DNA from: Saccopteryx bilineata | Lineage: Eukaryota > Chordata > Mammalia > Chiroptera > Emballonuridae | Direction of reading: 5' to 3' | DNA length: 64,000 nucleotides | Assembly: GCF_036850765.1 (NCBI RefSeq) | Contig: NC_089490.1 | Span: forward strand, 125,330,522-125,394,521 | In this document: positions 40,607 to 52,840 of the stretch, one piece after another | Numbering within the stretch: the stretch's first letter is position 1 | Layout of the letters: each line of letters starts with the position of its first letter | Program-made: the position numbers and the translations under genes | The notes under the pieces: model-generated | What the model saw: only the letters and a program-made list of their open reading frames with translations | What the model was told of the DNA's origin: nothing | The model's database searches: none

Positions 40607-43600
40607 GGAATAATACAGTTCCCTGTTTTTTTCTGATTTACTATATTTCGCTTCGTATCATGTTATCAAGATCCCACCATTTTGCTGTAAATGTTCCGAT
40701 GTCATCATTTCTTATGGCTGAGTAGTATTCCATAGTGTATATGTGCCACATCTTCTTTATCCAGTCATCTATTGACAGGGCTTTTTGGTTGTTTCCATGT
40801 CCTGGCCACTGTGAACAATGCTGCAATAAACATGGGGCTGCATGTGTCTTTACGTATCAATGTTTCTGAGTTTTGGGGATATATACCCAGTAGAGGGATT
40901 GCTGGGTCATAAGGTAGTTCTATTTTCAGTTTTTTGAGGAACCACCATACTTTCTTCCATAATGGTTGTACTACTTTACATTCCCACCAACAGTGTATGA
41001 GGGTTCCTTTTTCTCCACAGCCTCTCCAATATTTGCTATTACCTGACTTGCTAATAACAGCTAATCGAACAGGTGTGAGGTGGTATCTCATTGCCGTTTT
41101 GATTTGCATTTCTCTAATAGCTAAAGAAGATGAGCATCTTTTCATATATCTGTTGGCCATTTGTATTTCTTCCTGGGAGAAGTGTCTATTCATATCCTCT
41201 TCCCATTTTTTTATTGGATTGTTTGTTTGTTTGTTGTTGAGTTTTATGAGTTCTTTGTATATTTTGGATATTAGGCCCTTATCTGAGCTGTTGTTTGAAA
41301 ATATCATTTCCCATTTAGTTGGCTTTCTGTTTATTTTGTTATCAGTTTCCCTTGCTGAGCAAAAACTTCTTAGTCTGATGTAGTCCCATTCATTAATTTT
41401 TGCCTTCACTTCTCTTGCCATTGGAGTCAAATTCATAAAATGCTCTTTAAAACCCAGGTCCATGAGTTGAGTACCTATGTCTTCTTCTATGTACTTAATT
41501 GTTTCAGGTCTTATGTTTAGATCTTTGATCCATTTTGAGTTAATTTTTGTACAGGGGGAGAGACTGTAGTCCAGTTTCATTCTTTTGCATGTGGCTTTCC
41601 AGTTTTCCCAGCACCATTTATTGAAGAGGCTTTCTTTTCTCCATTGTGTGTTGTTGGCCCCTTTATCAAAAATTATTTGACTATATATATGTGGTTTTAT
41701 TTCTGGACTTTCTATTCTGTTCCATTGGTCTGAGTGTCTATTTTTCTGCCAATACCATGCTGTTTTGATTGTCGTGGCCCTATAATAGAGTTTGAAGTCA
41801 GGTATTGTTATGCCCCCAGCTTCATTCTTTTTCTTTAGGATTGCTTTGGCTATTCGGGGTTTTTTATAGTTCCATATAAATCTGATGATTTTTTGCTCTA
41901 TTTCTTTAAAAAATGTCATTGGAATTTTGATGGGAATTGCATTAAATTTGTATATTGCTTTGGGTAATATAGCCATCTTGATTATATTTATTCTTCCTAG
42001 CCAAGAACAAGGTATATTCTTCCATCTCATTATGTCTTTTTCGATTTCCCTTAACAATGGTTTATAGTTTTCATTATATAAGTCCTTTACATTCTTTGTT
42101 ATGTTTATTCCTAAGTATTTTATTTTTTTTGTTGCAATCGTGAAGGGGATTATTCTTTTGAGTTCCTTCTCAGTTGTTTCATTGTTGGCATATAGAAAGG
42201 CTATTGACTTCTGTATGTTAATTTTGTATCCTGCGACCTTACTGTATTGGCTTATTGTTTCTAGTAGTCTTTTTGTGGATTCTTTGGGGTTTTCGATGTA
42301 TAGGATCATATCATCTGCAAAAAGTGATACCTTTACTTCTTCTTTTCCGATATGGATGCCTTTTATTTCTTTGTCTTGTCTGATTGCTCTGGCTAGAACC
42401 TCTAGTACCACATTAAATAAGAGTGGAGAGAGTGGACAACCCTGTCTTGTTCCTGATTTAAGGGGGAAAGCCTTCAGTTTAGTGCCATTTAATATGATGT
42501 TAGCTGATGGTTTATCATATATGGCCTTTATCATGTTGAGATATTTTCCTTCTATACCCATTTTGTTGAGAGTCTTAAACATAAAATTGTGTTGTATTTT
42601 ATCGAAAGCCTTTTCTGCGTCTATTGATAAGATCATGTGGTTTTTGTTCTTTGTTTTGTTGATATGGTGTATTACATTAACCATTTTACGTATGTTGAAC
42701 CATCCTTGAGATTCTGGGATGAATCCCACTTGATCATGATGTATTATTTTTTTAATATGTTGTTGTATTCGATTTGCTAGTATTTTCTTTAGTCTTTTAG
42801 CATCTGTATTCATTAGAGATATTGGTCTGTAGTTTTCTTTCTTTGTGCCATCCTTGCCTGGTTTTGGTATGAGGATTATGTTGGCCTCATAAAATGTGTT
42901 TGGAAGTATTGCTTCTTCTTCAATTTTTTGGAAGACTTTGAGTAGAATAGGAACCAAGTCTTCTTTGAATGTTTGATAAAATTCGCTGGTATAGCCGTCA
43001 GGGCCTGGACTTTTATTTTTGGGGAGGTTTTTAATGGTTTTTTCTATTTCTTCTCTACTGATAGGTCTGTTTAGGCTATCTGCTTCTTCTTGACTCAGTC
43101 TAGGAAGGTTGTATTTTTCTAGGAGTTTATCCATTTCTTCTAGGTTGTTGAATTTAGTGGCATAAAGTTTTTCATAGTATTCTACAATAATTCTTTGTAT
43201 ATCTATGGTGTCCGTGGTGATTTCTCCTCTTTCATTTTGGATTTTGTTTATATGAGTTCTTTCTCTTTTTTCCTTGGTAAGTCTTGCCAAGGGTTTGTCA
43301 ATTTTGTTGATCTTTTCAAAGAACCAGCTCCTTGTTCTATTAATTTTTTCTATAGTTTTTCTGTTCTCTAATTCATTTATTTCTGCTCTGATTTTATTAT
43401 CTCCTTTCTTCGGCTGGTTTTGGGTTGTCTTTGTTCTTCTTTTTCTAGTTCCTTAAGGTGGGAAGTTAAGTGGTTCACTTGGGCTCTCTCTTGTTTGTTC
43501 ATATATGCCTGAAGCGATATGAACTTCCCTCTTATCACTGCTTTTGCTGCATCCCATAGATTCTGATATGTCGTATTGTCATTTTCATTAGTCCTGTATA

Positions 43601-44418
43601 TATCTTTTGATCTCTGCACTTATTTCTTCTTTGACCCATTCATTTTTTAAAAGTATGTTGTTTAGTTTCCACATTTTTGTGGGATTTTTTTTCCTCTTTT
43701 TTGCAGTTGAATTCTAGTTTCAAGGCTTTATGATCAGAAAATATGCTTGGTACAACTTCAATTTTTCTGAATTTGCTGATATTGTTTTTGTGGCCCAACA
43801 TATGGTCAATTCTTGAGAATGATCCATGTACACTGGAGAAAAATGTATACTCAGTCACTTTGGGATGAAATGTCCTGTAGATGTCTATCATATCCAGGTG
43901 CTCTAGTGTTTTGTTTAAGGCCACTATGTCTTTGTTGATTCTCTGTTTGGATGACCGATCTAGAGCCGTCAGCGGTGTATTGAGGTCTCCAAGTATGATT
44001 GTATTTTTGTCAGTTTTTGTTTTAAGATCAATAAGTAGCTGTCTTATATATTTTGGTGCTCCTTGGTTTGGTGCATATATATTAATAATTGTTATGTCTT
44101 CTTGATTCAGTGTCCCCTTAGCCATTATGAAATGGCCATTTTTGTCTCTAAGTACTTTTCCTGTCTTGTAGTCAGCATTATCCGATATGAGTATTGCTAC
44201 ACCTGCTTTTTTTTGGATGTTATTTGCTTGGAGTATTGTTTCCAGCCTTTCACTTTGAATTTGTTTTTATCCTTGTTACTTAGATGAGTTTCCTGTAGGC
44301 AGCATACAGTTGGATTTTCTTTTTTAATCCATTCTGCTACTCTGTGCCTTTTTATTGGTGAGTTTAATCCATTTACATTTAGTGTAATTATTGATACTTG
44401 TGAGTTCCCTATTGCCAT
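40607..44418 (-). pseudogene. L1-B ORF2 (at least five frameshifts)
   Basis: Full-length ORF2 region broken by several indels. The start frame (MAIGNSQVSIITLNVNGLN at 44418) shifts near 44240, where one T is missing against L1-A. The endonuclease continues at 44125-43640 ([35 protein letters not shown]). A shift follows near 43640, another near 43400, then an 841-codon RT/C-terminal frame at 43290-40765 with [22 protein letters not shown] and the Cys/His motif. A base change with shift near 40775 ends it after KQPKSP, and another insertion near 40640 truncates the tail. Dead copy. Confidence 0.93.
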
Positions 44419-44746
44419 TTTATATCTTGCTTTATGTTAGTTTTGCATCTTGTTTGATCCTTCTCTTTCGTTTTTTCTATCTTTTGTTTTTATTTGGTTG
44501 TATTCCATACATCTTTCCTCTGTTGCTATCTTTTTTATCTCATGTGCTTCTGTGGTGGTTTTTTTCAATGCTGGTTACCTTTGAGTAATGAAAAGGGTCC
44601 CTACCCTGTTCATTGTAGCGAACTATTTTGTGAGTACTTTTGCACTCCATCGTCCTTTGCTACTGTTAATCTCCGTCTTCTCCCCCTCTTTCTTTTTGTT
44701 GTTGTCACAGTTTAAATTTGGTTTTATTGTGTTCTTCTTGGAGCTT
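44419..44746 (-). other. L1-B inter-ORF spacer (about 328 bp)
   Basis: Equivalent to the L1-A spacer at 7521-7844, similar in length and sequence, A-rich on the element strand. Confidence 0.75.
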
Positions 44747-45742
44747 TTACTTGTGGCTCTGTTTTTTTTTGTTCTTTGTATCTGATTGGAGAACCCCCTT
44801 TAGTAATTCCTGGAGTGGGGGTTTTCTGATGATAAATTCCCTCATCTTTTCTGTATCTGTGAATGTTTTTATTTCTCCTTCGTATTTGAAGGATAGCTTT
44901 GATGGGTATAGTATTCGTGGCTGAAAGTTCCTCTCTTTCAGGACTTTAAATATTGGGGTCCACTCTCTTCTAGCTTGTAGAGTTTCTGCTGAGAAATCTG
45001 ATGATAATCTAATGGGCCTTCCTTTATATGTTGTATTCTTCTTTTCCCTGGCTGCCTTGAGAATTTTTTCTTTGCTGTTGGTTTGTGTCAATTTCATTAT
45101 GATATGCCTTGGAGTAGGTTTGTTGGGGTTAAGAAAACTTGGAGTTCTGTTTGCTTCTTGAACTTGAGGCTTTAGTTCTTTCCACAGGCTTGGGAAGTTC
45201 TCATCAATTATTTGTTTGAGTATGTTCTCCATTCCATTTTCTCTCTCTTCTCCCTCTGATATACCTATTATTCTTATGTTATTCTTTTTGATGGAGTCAG
45301 ATAATTCTTGTAGGGCTATCTCATTTTTTTTAATTTTTGAGTCTCTTTCTTCTTCTCTCTGTTGTGCCTCAAGTTGCTTGTCTTCTATTTCACTAATCCT
45401 CTCTTCTATCTGACCTGTTCTATTAGCTAAGCTTGTTACTTCGTTTTTCAGCTCGTTAATTGAGTTTTTCATCTCTGTTTGATTTGTTTTTATAGTTTCA
45501 ATTTCCTTGGACATATATTCTTTGTGTTCATGGAGTTGTTTTCTGAGCTCCCTATATTGCCTTTCTGTGTTTTCTTGTATATCTCGGAGGATTTTTAGGA
45601 TTTCTATCTTGAATTCTCTGTCATTTAGCTCCAAGCTTTCCAATATATTAAATTTTTTCTCCATAGATTTTTCCTCATCTAGCTGTGTTACCTCTCTTTC
45701 TTTTGTATCCATGATATTCGATTTTCTCTTCCTTAATGGCAT
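44747..45742 (-). CDS. L1-B ORF1 protein (intact, 331 aa)
   Basis: An intact ORF1p frame with the same start and length as L1-A ORF1 (MPLRKRKSNIMDTKERE). The heptad-rich coiled coil spans about residues 25-150, the RRM-like NNIRIIGISEGEE about 155-165, and the C-terminal ARREWTPIFKVLKERNFQPRILYP segment about 260-285. It differs from the L1-A protein at scattered positions only. ORF2 of this element is broken, so the copy could at best supply ORF1p in trans. Confidence 0.92.
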   Translation of the reverse strand: MPLRKRKSNIMDTKEREVTQLDEEKSMEKKFNILESLELNDREFKIEILKILRDIQENTERQYRELRKQLHEHKEYMSKEIETIKTNQTEMKNSINELKNEVTSLANRTGQIEERISEIEDKQLEAQQREEERDSKIKKNEIALQELSDSIKKNNIRIIGISEGEERENGMENILKQIIDENFPSLWKELKPQVQEANRTPSFLNPNKPTPRHIIMKLTQTNSKEKILKAAREKKNTTYKGRPIRLSSDFSAETLQARREWTPIFKVLKERNFQPRILYPSKLSFKYEGEIKTFTDTEKMREFIIRKPPLQELLKGVLQSDTKNKKKQSHK

Positions 45743-48206
45743 CTGAGGGTGGTTTTGTTGATAGTATTAATGAGATTTAATAAAGAATAAAAAGTTAAAA
45801 AAAATAAAAAAATAAAAAAATAACAAATCGAAAAGAGTTGTTTTTTTTAAAAAAATTAATAATGAAATAAAGAAAAATAAAATAAAATAAAAATTTTTTA
45901 AAAAAAGAAAATTATTCCCCCCCTCTTTTTTTCCTCTCCTCTCCTCTCCCCTCTTTCTTGAGAAAATCTTGTGGTGGACTGTGAGTTATAACAAACAATG
46001 CCTGTGATGGAGGGCCTGAATTGGGGAAAAGTAATAAAGGGGCAAAAAAGAGAGAAAGAAAAAAAAAAAAAAAAAAAAAGGAAAAAGAAAAAAAAAAAAA
46101 AGAAAAAAGAAAAAAGAAAAACAAAAGAGCGTATGGACCCACAAAAAGCAAATAAGGAAAAAATTTGGGTCAAGAATAAAATGATTTGCTTTTAGGTGTT
46201 GGTTTTCTAAGAGTTATGATGAGAGGAATAAGAGGAAAATGGAAAAATGGGGGGACAAATTAAAAACTTACTATTGTATTTAGTGGAACAAGAACTAGAT
46301 AATATGGAGAGCCAGGGATGGGAGCACTGCTAGTGAGTTAAAAAGGTGAAGTAAAAACCCCCCAAAATGCCACAAACATAGGTTTGAGTCCCAGATAAGA
46401 TAATTTGTTTGTTATTGAGGTTTGAATGAGAGGAGATGTAAAGGAGAAAGGAAGAAACTAATATAGAGGGAGAAAAGAAAGAGAGAGAAAAAAGAGGGAA
46501 CCACTAAAAGAAGAAAAAAGAAAGGAGAGAGAGAGAGAGAGTTAAGGGTTTTGGAGTGCAACCCTCATAGAGAGAAAGGAAGAGAAGAGAAATGATAATG
46601 GGAGATGTAACACTTATGGGTAGTGTAGTTCAAGGAGAGGAGAGAGTAAGACCGGTAGAGAGTTAATCGGCCAAATTGGAGGAGGAAAAAAAAGTCTCAA
46701 GAATGAAGATAAGAGAAACAAACGAACAAATATAATAAAATGGGATAGGTTATAAAGTCTGCAGATTATTCTTGATTTTGAGAGGTTATCTTCTTGCTTT
46801 TTCTTTTCTCTCCCTCTTCCTGGTCGGTGACTCTGTACCCCGGGTTCTGCCCCTTTGGCACGCTCAGGTAGAGGTTTGCAGTTGATAAGTCTCTATGACA
46901 ATGTCATGTATTGTGCTTTATTCTCAGTTGGGAGTCGAGGCTCATTAGCATTTATAGGCTCCGACAGTGAGAGAGTCCGTGTTCCTGGAGCCTTTCTCCT
47001 AGTCTTTCCTTCCTCAATTAGTAGCCTGATAGTCCAGGTATGGGGTTGCTGCTGCCTCTGCCTGGATAGTAAGAGGCTCAAATTGCTGGCAACTCCCCAC
47101 TCTATTTCCACTCAGCACAGGGCTCTGGGTAAGGCTCAGTCAGTCAGAGCTGCTAGCATAATCAGGTGGGCTTTCCGCCCACTCAAAGACCACTGGCTCT
47201 GCCACTCTGTCCGGTAACACAAGCGGGCGCCCACTTCCGGGGCGCTTGGAGGAAACTCTCACTCACTGTCTGCAACCAGGATATCCGGCCAGCAGTCTCA
47301 CGCTCTGAGTGAAACCCCCAACCGCAGGGAAAAGTTGCAGCGTTGGAATTGAGTCTCGCTCCGTCCCCGTGTGCGGCTTTTGCAAGGCGCTGGGGCGGCC
47401 CGAGATTCCGCTTTGGCCCACACAAAGGCCCCTGACTCTGCCCCTCTGTGCGATAACACGGGCGCGCCCTGCCGAGGCACTCGGAGGAATCGCTCACTCC
47501 TTATCTGCGCGCGCACACCAGGATATGAGGCCGGCCGCGGTTCCCTCTGAGTGAAACCCTCACCAGCACGGAAAATCTCCACCGTTGGAAGTAGTTCTCA
47601 CTCCCTCCCGTGCGTGGCTTTCCCAGGGCGCTGGGGCTGCCCAGAGACTCTGCCCTCAGCCCACAGAAAGGCCTCTGACCCTGCCTCTCCGTGGGGCAAC
47701 ACGGGCACCCACTTCCGCGGCTTAGGAAGAAATCTCTCTTCCACTAACTGCGCACCGACCAGGAGACCGGGTAAAATGGCCGCTCCGCTTGTCTTTCTTT
47801 GTTTGGGTTTGGCGCGAGTGTTAGCTTGTATTGCCCGGGTTGCCACAGGATCAGATTTTCCTCGGCTTGGATCTCTGAGCCACAGCCTGGTTCGGCTGTT
47901 TTTGCTGCGGCGGCCTGGATCTATTCACCCCCTTTGCCCGCCTCAGTTTCTATATTCACAGTTACCAGAGAAAGCCGCCCTGTTTAGGTTAGTGAGGAAG
48001 GCGGAGCATTTCTTACTCCCTATTTCCTTCGGGGTTTGGTTATATATTTAGCCAATTTTTCACTCAATCATACCTTTGGGTGTATTGCGAAGAATCTGGA
48101 AGCTCCAAGTATAGGTTTTTCTGTTTCTGGTTGAAGATCTTGTTGAGTTTTGGGGGAGATTTATCGGTATCGCTTCCTACTCCGCCATTACTCTGACGTC
48201 ATCCTC
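45743..48206 (-). promoter_or_regulatory. L1-B 5' UTR with about 240-bp tandem units
   Basis: The ORF1-proximal 45770-46760 is purine-rich on the plus strand, like L1-A. In the distal GC-rich half a unit recurs with starts near 47188, 47427 and 47670 (blocks such as GGCTCTGCCACTCTGT, CTGACTCTGCCCCTCTGTGC and CTGACCCTGCCTCTCCGTGG, each followed by aACACGGGCGC-type sequence). That gives about 2.5 copies of a 239-243-bp monomer absent from L1-A. The outermost segment with CRE and YY1-like site (48182-48201) resembles L1-A. Confidence 0.75.
48182..48201 (-). promoter_or_regulatory. CRE and YY1-like site at L1-B 5' end
   Basis: TGACGTCA at 48194-48201 with ATGGCGGAG just downstream on the element strand, as in L1-A. 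Confidence 0.65.
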
Positions 48207-48221
48207 TAACTACAGATTTTT

Positions 48222-49875
48222 AATGTATTTCTTGAAAAACTGTTTACAATAGAAGACACTTAGAAAATTTAAATGTCCCATAGGTGAATAGATAACTAAT
48301 AAGATTTGACCCAATGGCCATCTTAAATAGTTATGAAAACTCTAAAGCAACATGGACTATGCTTATAGTAAAATGACAAGAGAAAATTCAATGATATTAT
48401 TGAAAAATAGTAAGGAAAAAAAAGCCAGAATGTGAAGATTGCAAATATTGATTTCAAGTATACTTATTCCTATAGCTTTCAAAATATTTATGATGTGGCT
48501 ATAAATGTATTAATTTAACTTGAAGTAACATATAAGAAAGATTTGTTTTTATACCAGAGACTATAAAAACTTTGCAGATAAAATCTAAAGGAAACTAGGA
48601 AGTTTAGTTTCTTTTTAAACCATTTGAGTTTAAATAAAAACCAGTTCCCCAAATATCTTTATGAGCTCTGTGATCCTCTGACCCCCAATTTGTTTATCAT
48701 TTAAAGGTTTTGAACAAGCCTATAACATGTAACTCTATTTCATTTTCTTTTTTATCTCTCCTTTTTAGATAGCAAGAGACAAGGAAACAAATCTACAGCT
48801 AGCAAAGAAACATTATGGATAAAGACAGACATCTATAGTATTTTTTGTTACTGGCTGAAGATCTAGGAAAACCAACCTTTGGCAAGTTCAAAGAGGGTTT
48901 ATGTTCATAAAGTTTTTTCAGTGAAGTTTAAACTGTAATAACTCCTTCATAGACATCATCTCTGAAATACTTGGCAATTACAAATCTTAACAAGGTGACT
49001 ATTCTTTAGTTTCCAATAGACAAATAAATCTATTATCTAGCTGCAGTGAATAAATTCATAAAAGTTAAAAAAGAAGCACACCTGAGGTTTGGAAAAAAGG
49101 GAACTTGATTTTCTGGGGGAACGAGAGAGAACTAGAAACATGAAAATCACTTAAGTTTTTGAAAATAGCTTAAATTCATAACTAAAGCCTTTCCTTTCTC
49201 TTTACTTTTGCACAAGTAAACTACTGTGCTTTTTCTTCTGGGGATACTGGGTCATCCACATCCTGTTACGCTGAGCCACAGTCCTAGCTGAACACAGTCC
49301 TTAACCAACGAGTATTAGTGACCTTTCTGGGATTCGGTAACATCCTGAGTACTCTAGTTCCTCTCTTTGATGTGCCTACTGGCCACCTAGGGATAGAGTT
49401 AAAAATGAGGATTCTACTTGAGTAGGTGTATGGTGGATTGAAGGTGATAGATTTCTAAGAAGCTCCTAGGTGATCTTCCAGACTACCAATAAGCAAAGTT
49501 GCATGCCTTTGTGACAGTTAAATAGACAAGTGGCCACGGTGAGCCGTAGAGCACTTGGCCTGATGTAAACGGAGTAGCTGTGACTGAGCTCTAGCTGCGG
49601 GCTGGTGTTGGGGGCCCAGTGTTGCCTGAGAATAAAATAAAAACATAAAGCATCCAGTTCAATGGCTGGTGGAAGGTAGGTGCTCAATAACTTTTTCCTT
49701 TTTCTTTCTATATAAGTAATTTTCAAGTGAAATTATTAGGGAATGAAACCAAATAACATTTTATTATTTTATACTGATAAAGTAAAATGGTGACTGGAGA
49801 AGAGATCAATGGTTATAATGTAGTCTGCAGAAGACATTCCTTAATACATCTAAAGTTAGCATTCTCTTTGGAAGA
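48222..49875. other. No supported gene
   Basis: AT-rich unique-looking DNA. The segment 49570-49700 (ending GTAGGTGCTCAATAACTTTT) may be an L2 or MIR tail relic. No other feature. Confidence 0.4.
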
Positions 49876-50242
49876 GTAACTGTAATGACAGTGGCCAAAA
49901 CCAGGCAGGTCCACATTGGATTCGGGAAGATGGTAGAGAAACTGTGGAGACGAAAAGCATTGGGCCATTACCATTTAATAAAATCTCACAACGGCGGACA
50001 AGCACACAGGCAGGAGAAACCGCCTCTCAGGCTAACAAACAGCAAAATGGCCCCTTACAGTGGTGGGCAGGCAATCTGTGCATCCGCAATCCCCCGTCTC
50101 TCATCTCTTTCAAGCACAAGCATCCATAGCCTTATTTAAGCTATGCACACATGACTCTGCCACATGCCCATGCACTAATTAAGTAAAGTGCTTGCAGCTG
50201 GTATCCCCACAAGCAAGCCCAACACAGCTGCCCCACAGTCAC
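49876..50242 (-). repeat. Solo LTR, same family, minus orientation
   Basis: About 357 bp at 49881-50237. Flanks GTAAC / GTCAC match at 4 of 5 positions. Related to the LTRs of retroelement 1. Confidence 0.87.
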
Positions 50243-50411
50243 TTGAACCAAAAAAGCTAGAAAGATTAACTTAGCATAAGAGAAGTAACCAGAAAGTCAA
50301 GTGTGGTGGAGGGTTGAATGGAGAGTCAGAACTGAACCATGAATCTAAGGAAATAGGGCCAAGAAGGAAGATTGATGGAGCCACATGCTTTTTATGAAGG
50401 AAAAGTCCTTG

Positions 50412-50751
50412 AGAAGTGTGGGACAGCTGTGTTAGGCTGGCTCGCGGGCTTACCAGCTGCAAGCACTTTGCCTGATTGGTGCGTGAGTGCATGGCTGTGC
50501 CTTGTGTGTATGGTCTATGTAAGGCTATGGGTGCTTATGCTAGAGAAAGATGGAAGATTGCAGATGGCAGATTGCCTGCCCACCACTGTGAGGGGCCATT
50601 TTGCTGTTTGTTTGCCTGAGAAGAGGTTCCCCCTGCCTGTGTGTTTGTCTGCCATTGTGAGGCTCTATTAAACGGAATGACCCAACGCTTTTAGGCTCTG
50701 CCCAAATCCAATATGGACCTGCCTGACCTTGCCCACCAGCATTATAAGAAG
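50412..50751 (+). repeat. Solo LTR, same family, plus orientation (5-bp TSD AGAAG)
   Basis: TGTGGGACAGCTGTG (50417) to CAGCATTATA (50746), flanked by perfect AGAAG duplications (50412-50416, 50747-50751). This copy fixes the family's target duplication at 5 bp and lies inverted relative to the copy 180 bp upstream. Confidence 0.92.
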
Positions 50752-51356
50752 TACTCAGAGATGAGATTCCTGAAAGACTTCAGAAAGTTCAATTCTAAGT
50801 TATTTGCCATGCTGTAGACTGCAGGACATAAATCTTCTCTGTTGCCCCTAAGTCAATGTGTGCTGGACACATAGAGCCCTGTGCAGGAAGTGCTTTGGGG
50901 TGCAGAGAATTCTGGGTAGTAATGTGATACAGGGAAAGGACAGTACATGCAAAAGACAAGACTGGAATGGCTCATGGAGAATTCAGAAGCAGGTCACTAG
51001 TGACAGTCAACAACCCAGAGATATTGTTAGATGCGAGAGTGGGGGGCAGATTCTTATAATGGGGGTAGAATAACTGGAGTCCTTAGGAACATTTAGGGAA
51101 ATGACAATTCACATAAAAATGAGGTGCTATTTAAGATAGTAATTGTGACAATATAGGAGAGAAATAATGTGACCCGATATCAACCAGAAGACTCGCCCTT
51201 TAGAATTCAGTTTAGAGTTCAGACTATATGCAGTAAGAGTTGTTGCATGATCTTGAGCAGTGAACACTGTGAGCTTGGTGGTGCAGATTTTCACATTGGT
51301 GAAACTATTGGGACAGGCTTTGAAAAGCATATTGATCAATCTGATTAGCACACTTT
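50752..51356. other. No recognised feature
   Basis: Unique-looking DNA without a supported frame. Confidence 0.4.
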
Positions 51357-51726
51357 TCAAAGGTCTTTTTTTTTTTTTTTTTTTACAGAGACAGAGAGTG
51401 AGTCAGAGAGAGGGATAGACAGGGACAGACAGACAGGAATGGAGAGAGATGAGAAGCATCAATCATTAGTTTTTCATTGCACGTTGCAACACCTTAGTTG
51501 TTCATTGATTGCTTTCTCATATGTGCCTTGACTGTGGACCTTCAGCAGACCGAGTAACTCCTTGCTTGAGCCAGCGACCTTGGGTCCAAGCTGGTGAGCT
51601 TTGCTCAAACCAGATGAGTCTGCACTCAAGCTGGTGACCTCGGGGTCTCGAACCTGGGTCCTTCCGCATCCCAGTCCGACGCTCTATCCACTGCGCCACC
51701 TCCTGGTCAGGCTCAAAGGTCTTTTT
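51357..51726 (-). mobile_element. VES-type SINE with 14-bp TSD
   Basis: Positions 51371-51712, flanked by TCAAAGGTCTTTTT (51357-51370, 51713-51726). The poly-T start and GAGAGA-rich body are followed by the sense-strand head GCCTGACCAGGAGGTGGCGC with A box GTGGATAGAGCG and B box GGTTCGAGACC. Confidence 0.95.
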
Positions 51727-52609
51727 AAAATTGTAATATCTCTTCATCCTCCAAGAATTTTTGCCTGATGTTTTTATAATGCGTGCTTACAATAATTCAA
51801 CTTTTCAACTGAGGTCCACAACTCCAACATTTCCCCTTAATAGGATACCTTCCTCACTTCCTGAGACAGCTCCTTGAACATGGCAATTTCCCAATACTAT
51901 GTTTTCATAATGGAGATGGGATAATATGTCCTTTATTAATTAGGGAACATGAGTTACACTGTACAGATTGATACTGGCTTAACATTGAATTTCGAGCAGG
52001 GAGTAGGGAATTTATCAACAAACCATGGTGGTCTTCTTTGATTGTATGCTTTGTTGTACCTGTAGATGCTGAAGGTAATAATTTTAAGAGGCTGATGCTG
52101 ATGGCAAAGACAGACTTGTACTTGGAAGCTAAAGCTAGAGGTGATTAAATACCACACTTGCTCATTGATTTTTAGGTTTTATAATTGCATATGTGTAGTT
52201 AGAAAAATTGTACTCTATTAAAGTCTTTATTCTGTTTCTTTCTTTTTTAAAGAACAAGTCTTATAAAAAGCAAATTTTGAAAAGTTGAGGTTTCTTAGAA
52301 AAATAACCACATTATAATGGAACAAATTCTATCTCCATCTCTTGCGGTCTAATTCCAAAGAAGAATCTAGAATTACTATATCCCTTTCTAACATGTGGGG
52401 CAAGTTTAAACACTTGGCCCAGAACACAAAGCTCATGATTTGGCCTAATCTACTGTTCTAGCCTCATTTCCTGTTCCTTCTTTCATTCCATAGTCTAAAC
52501 ACACCAATATAAATGACCATTTCTCAAAACCACCCAGGCCTCTCATTTATTTGTTACATGTGCTGATTAGCCTTTCTTTTCTCTATTTGCCAGAAGCTTC
52601 TTGTCCTTT
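51727..52609. other. No recognised feature
   Basis: AT-rich unique-looking DNA. Confidence 0.4.
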
Positions 52610-52840
52610 CTTTTAAAATCAACTCCATGGCTATTATCTGGAATTCTTTATTCTCTGAAAACCCCACAGGACTCTGTATTTCACATTATTGTAGTACTTC
52701 TTTCATAATTTTGCTATAAGTACATGTCCCACTGGTCTATGACTCCCATAAAGGCATGAATCACATATTTTTTAAGATTGCAGTGCTTAGCATATCATAA
52801 TAGATGCTCAAAAACTATTTGATGATTCAGAATGCACAAT
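52610..52840 (-). repeat. L2 LINE 3'-end relic (probable)
   Basis: TTTCACATTATTGTAGTACT, CCCATAAAGGCATGAATCAC and GATGCTCAAAAACTATTTGA fit the tail of L2. Diverged; orientation inferred. Confidence 0.5.

Larger units (their letters stand above)
40317..48221 (-). mobile_element. Full-length L1 ('L1-B') with 15-bp TSD
   Basis: TAACTACAGATTTTT flanks it at 40317-40331 and 48207-48221. It includes the poly-A tail (from 40332), 3' UTR with the C-rich tract at 40498-40548 (G-rich on the element strand), a damaged ORF2, an intact ORF1 (44747-45742) and a 2.46-kb 5' UTR ending at the CRE-like TGACGTCA (48194-48201). Length about 7.9 kb. Its ORFs are very similar to those of L1-A. Confidence 0.95.
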
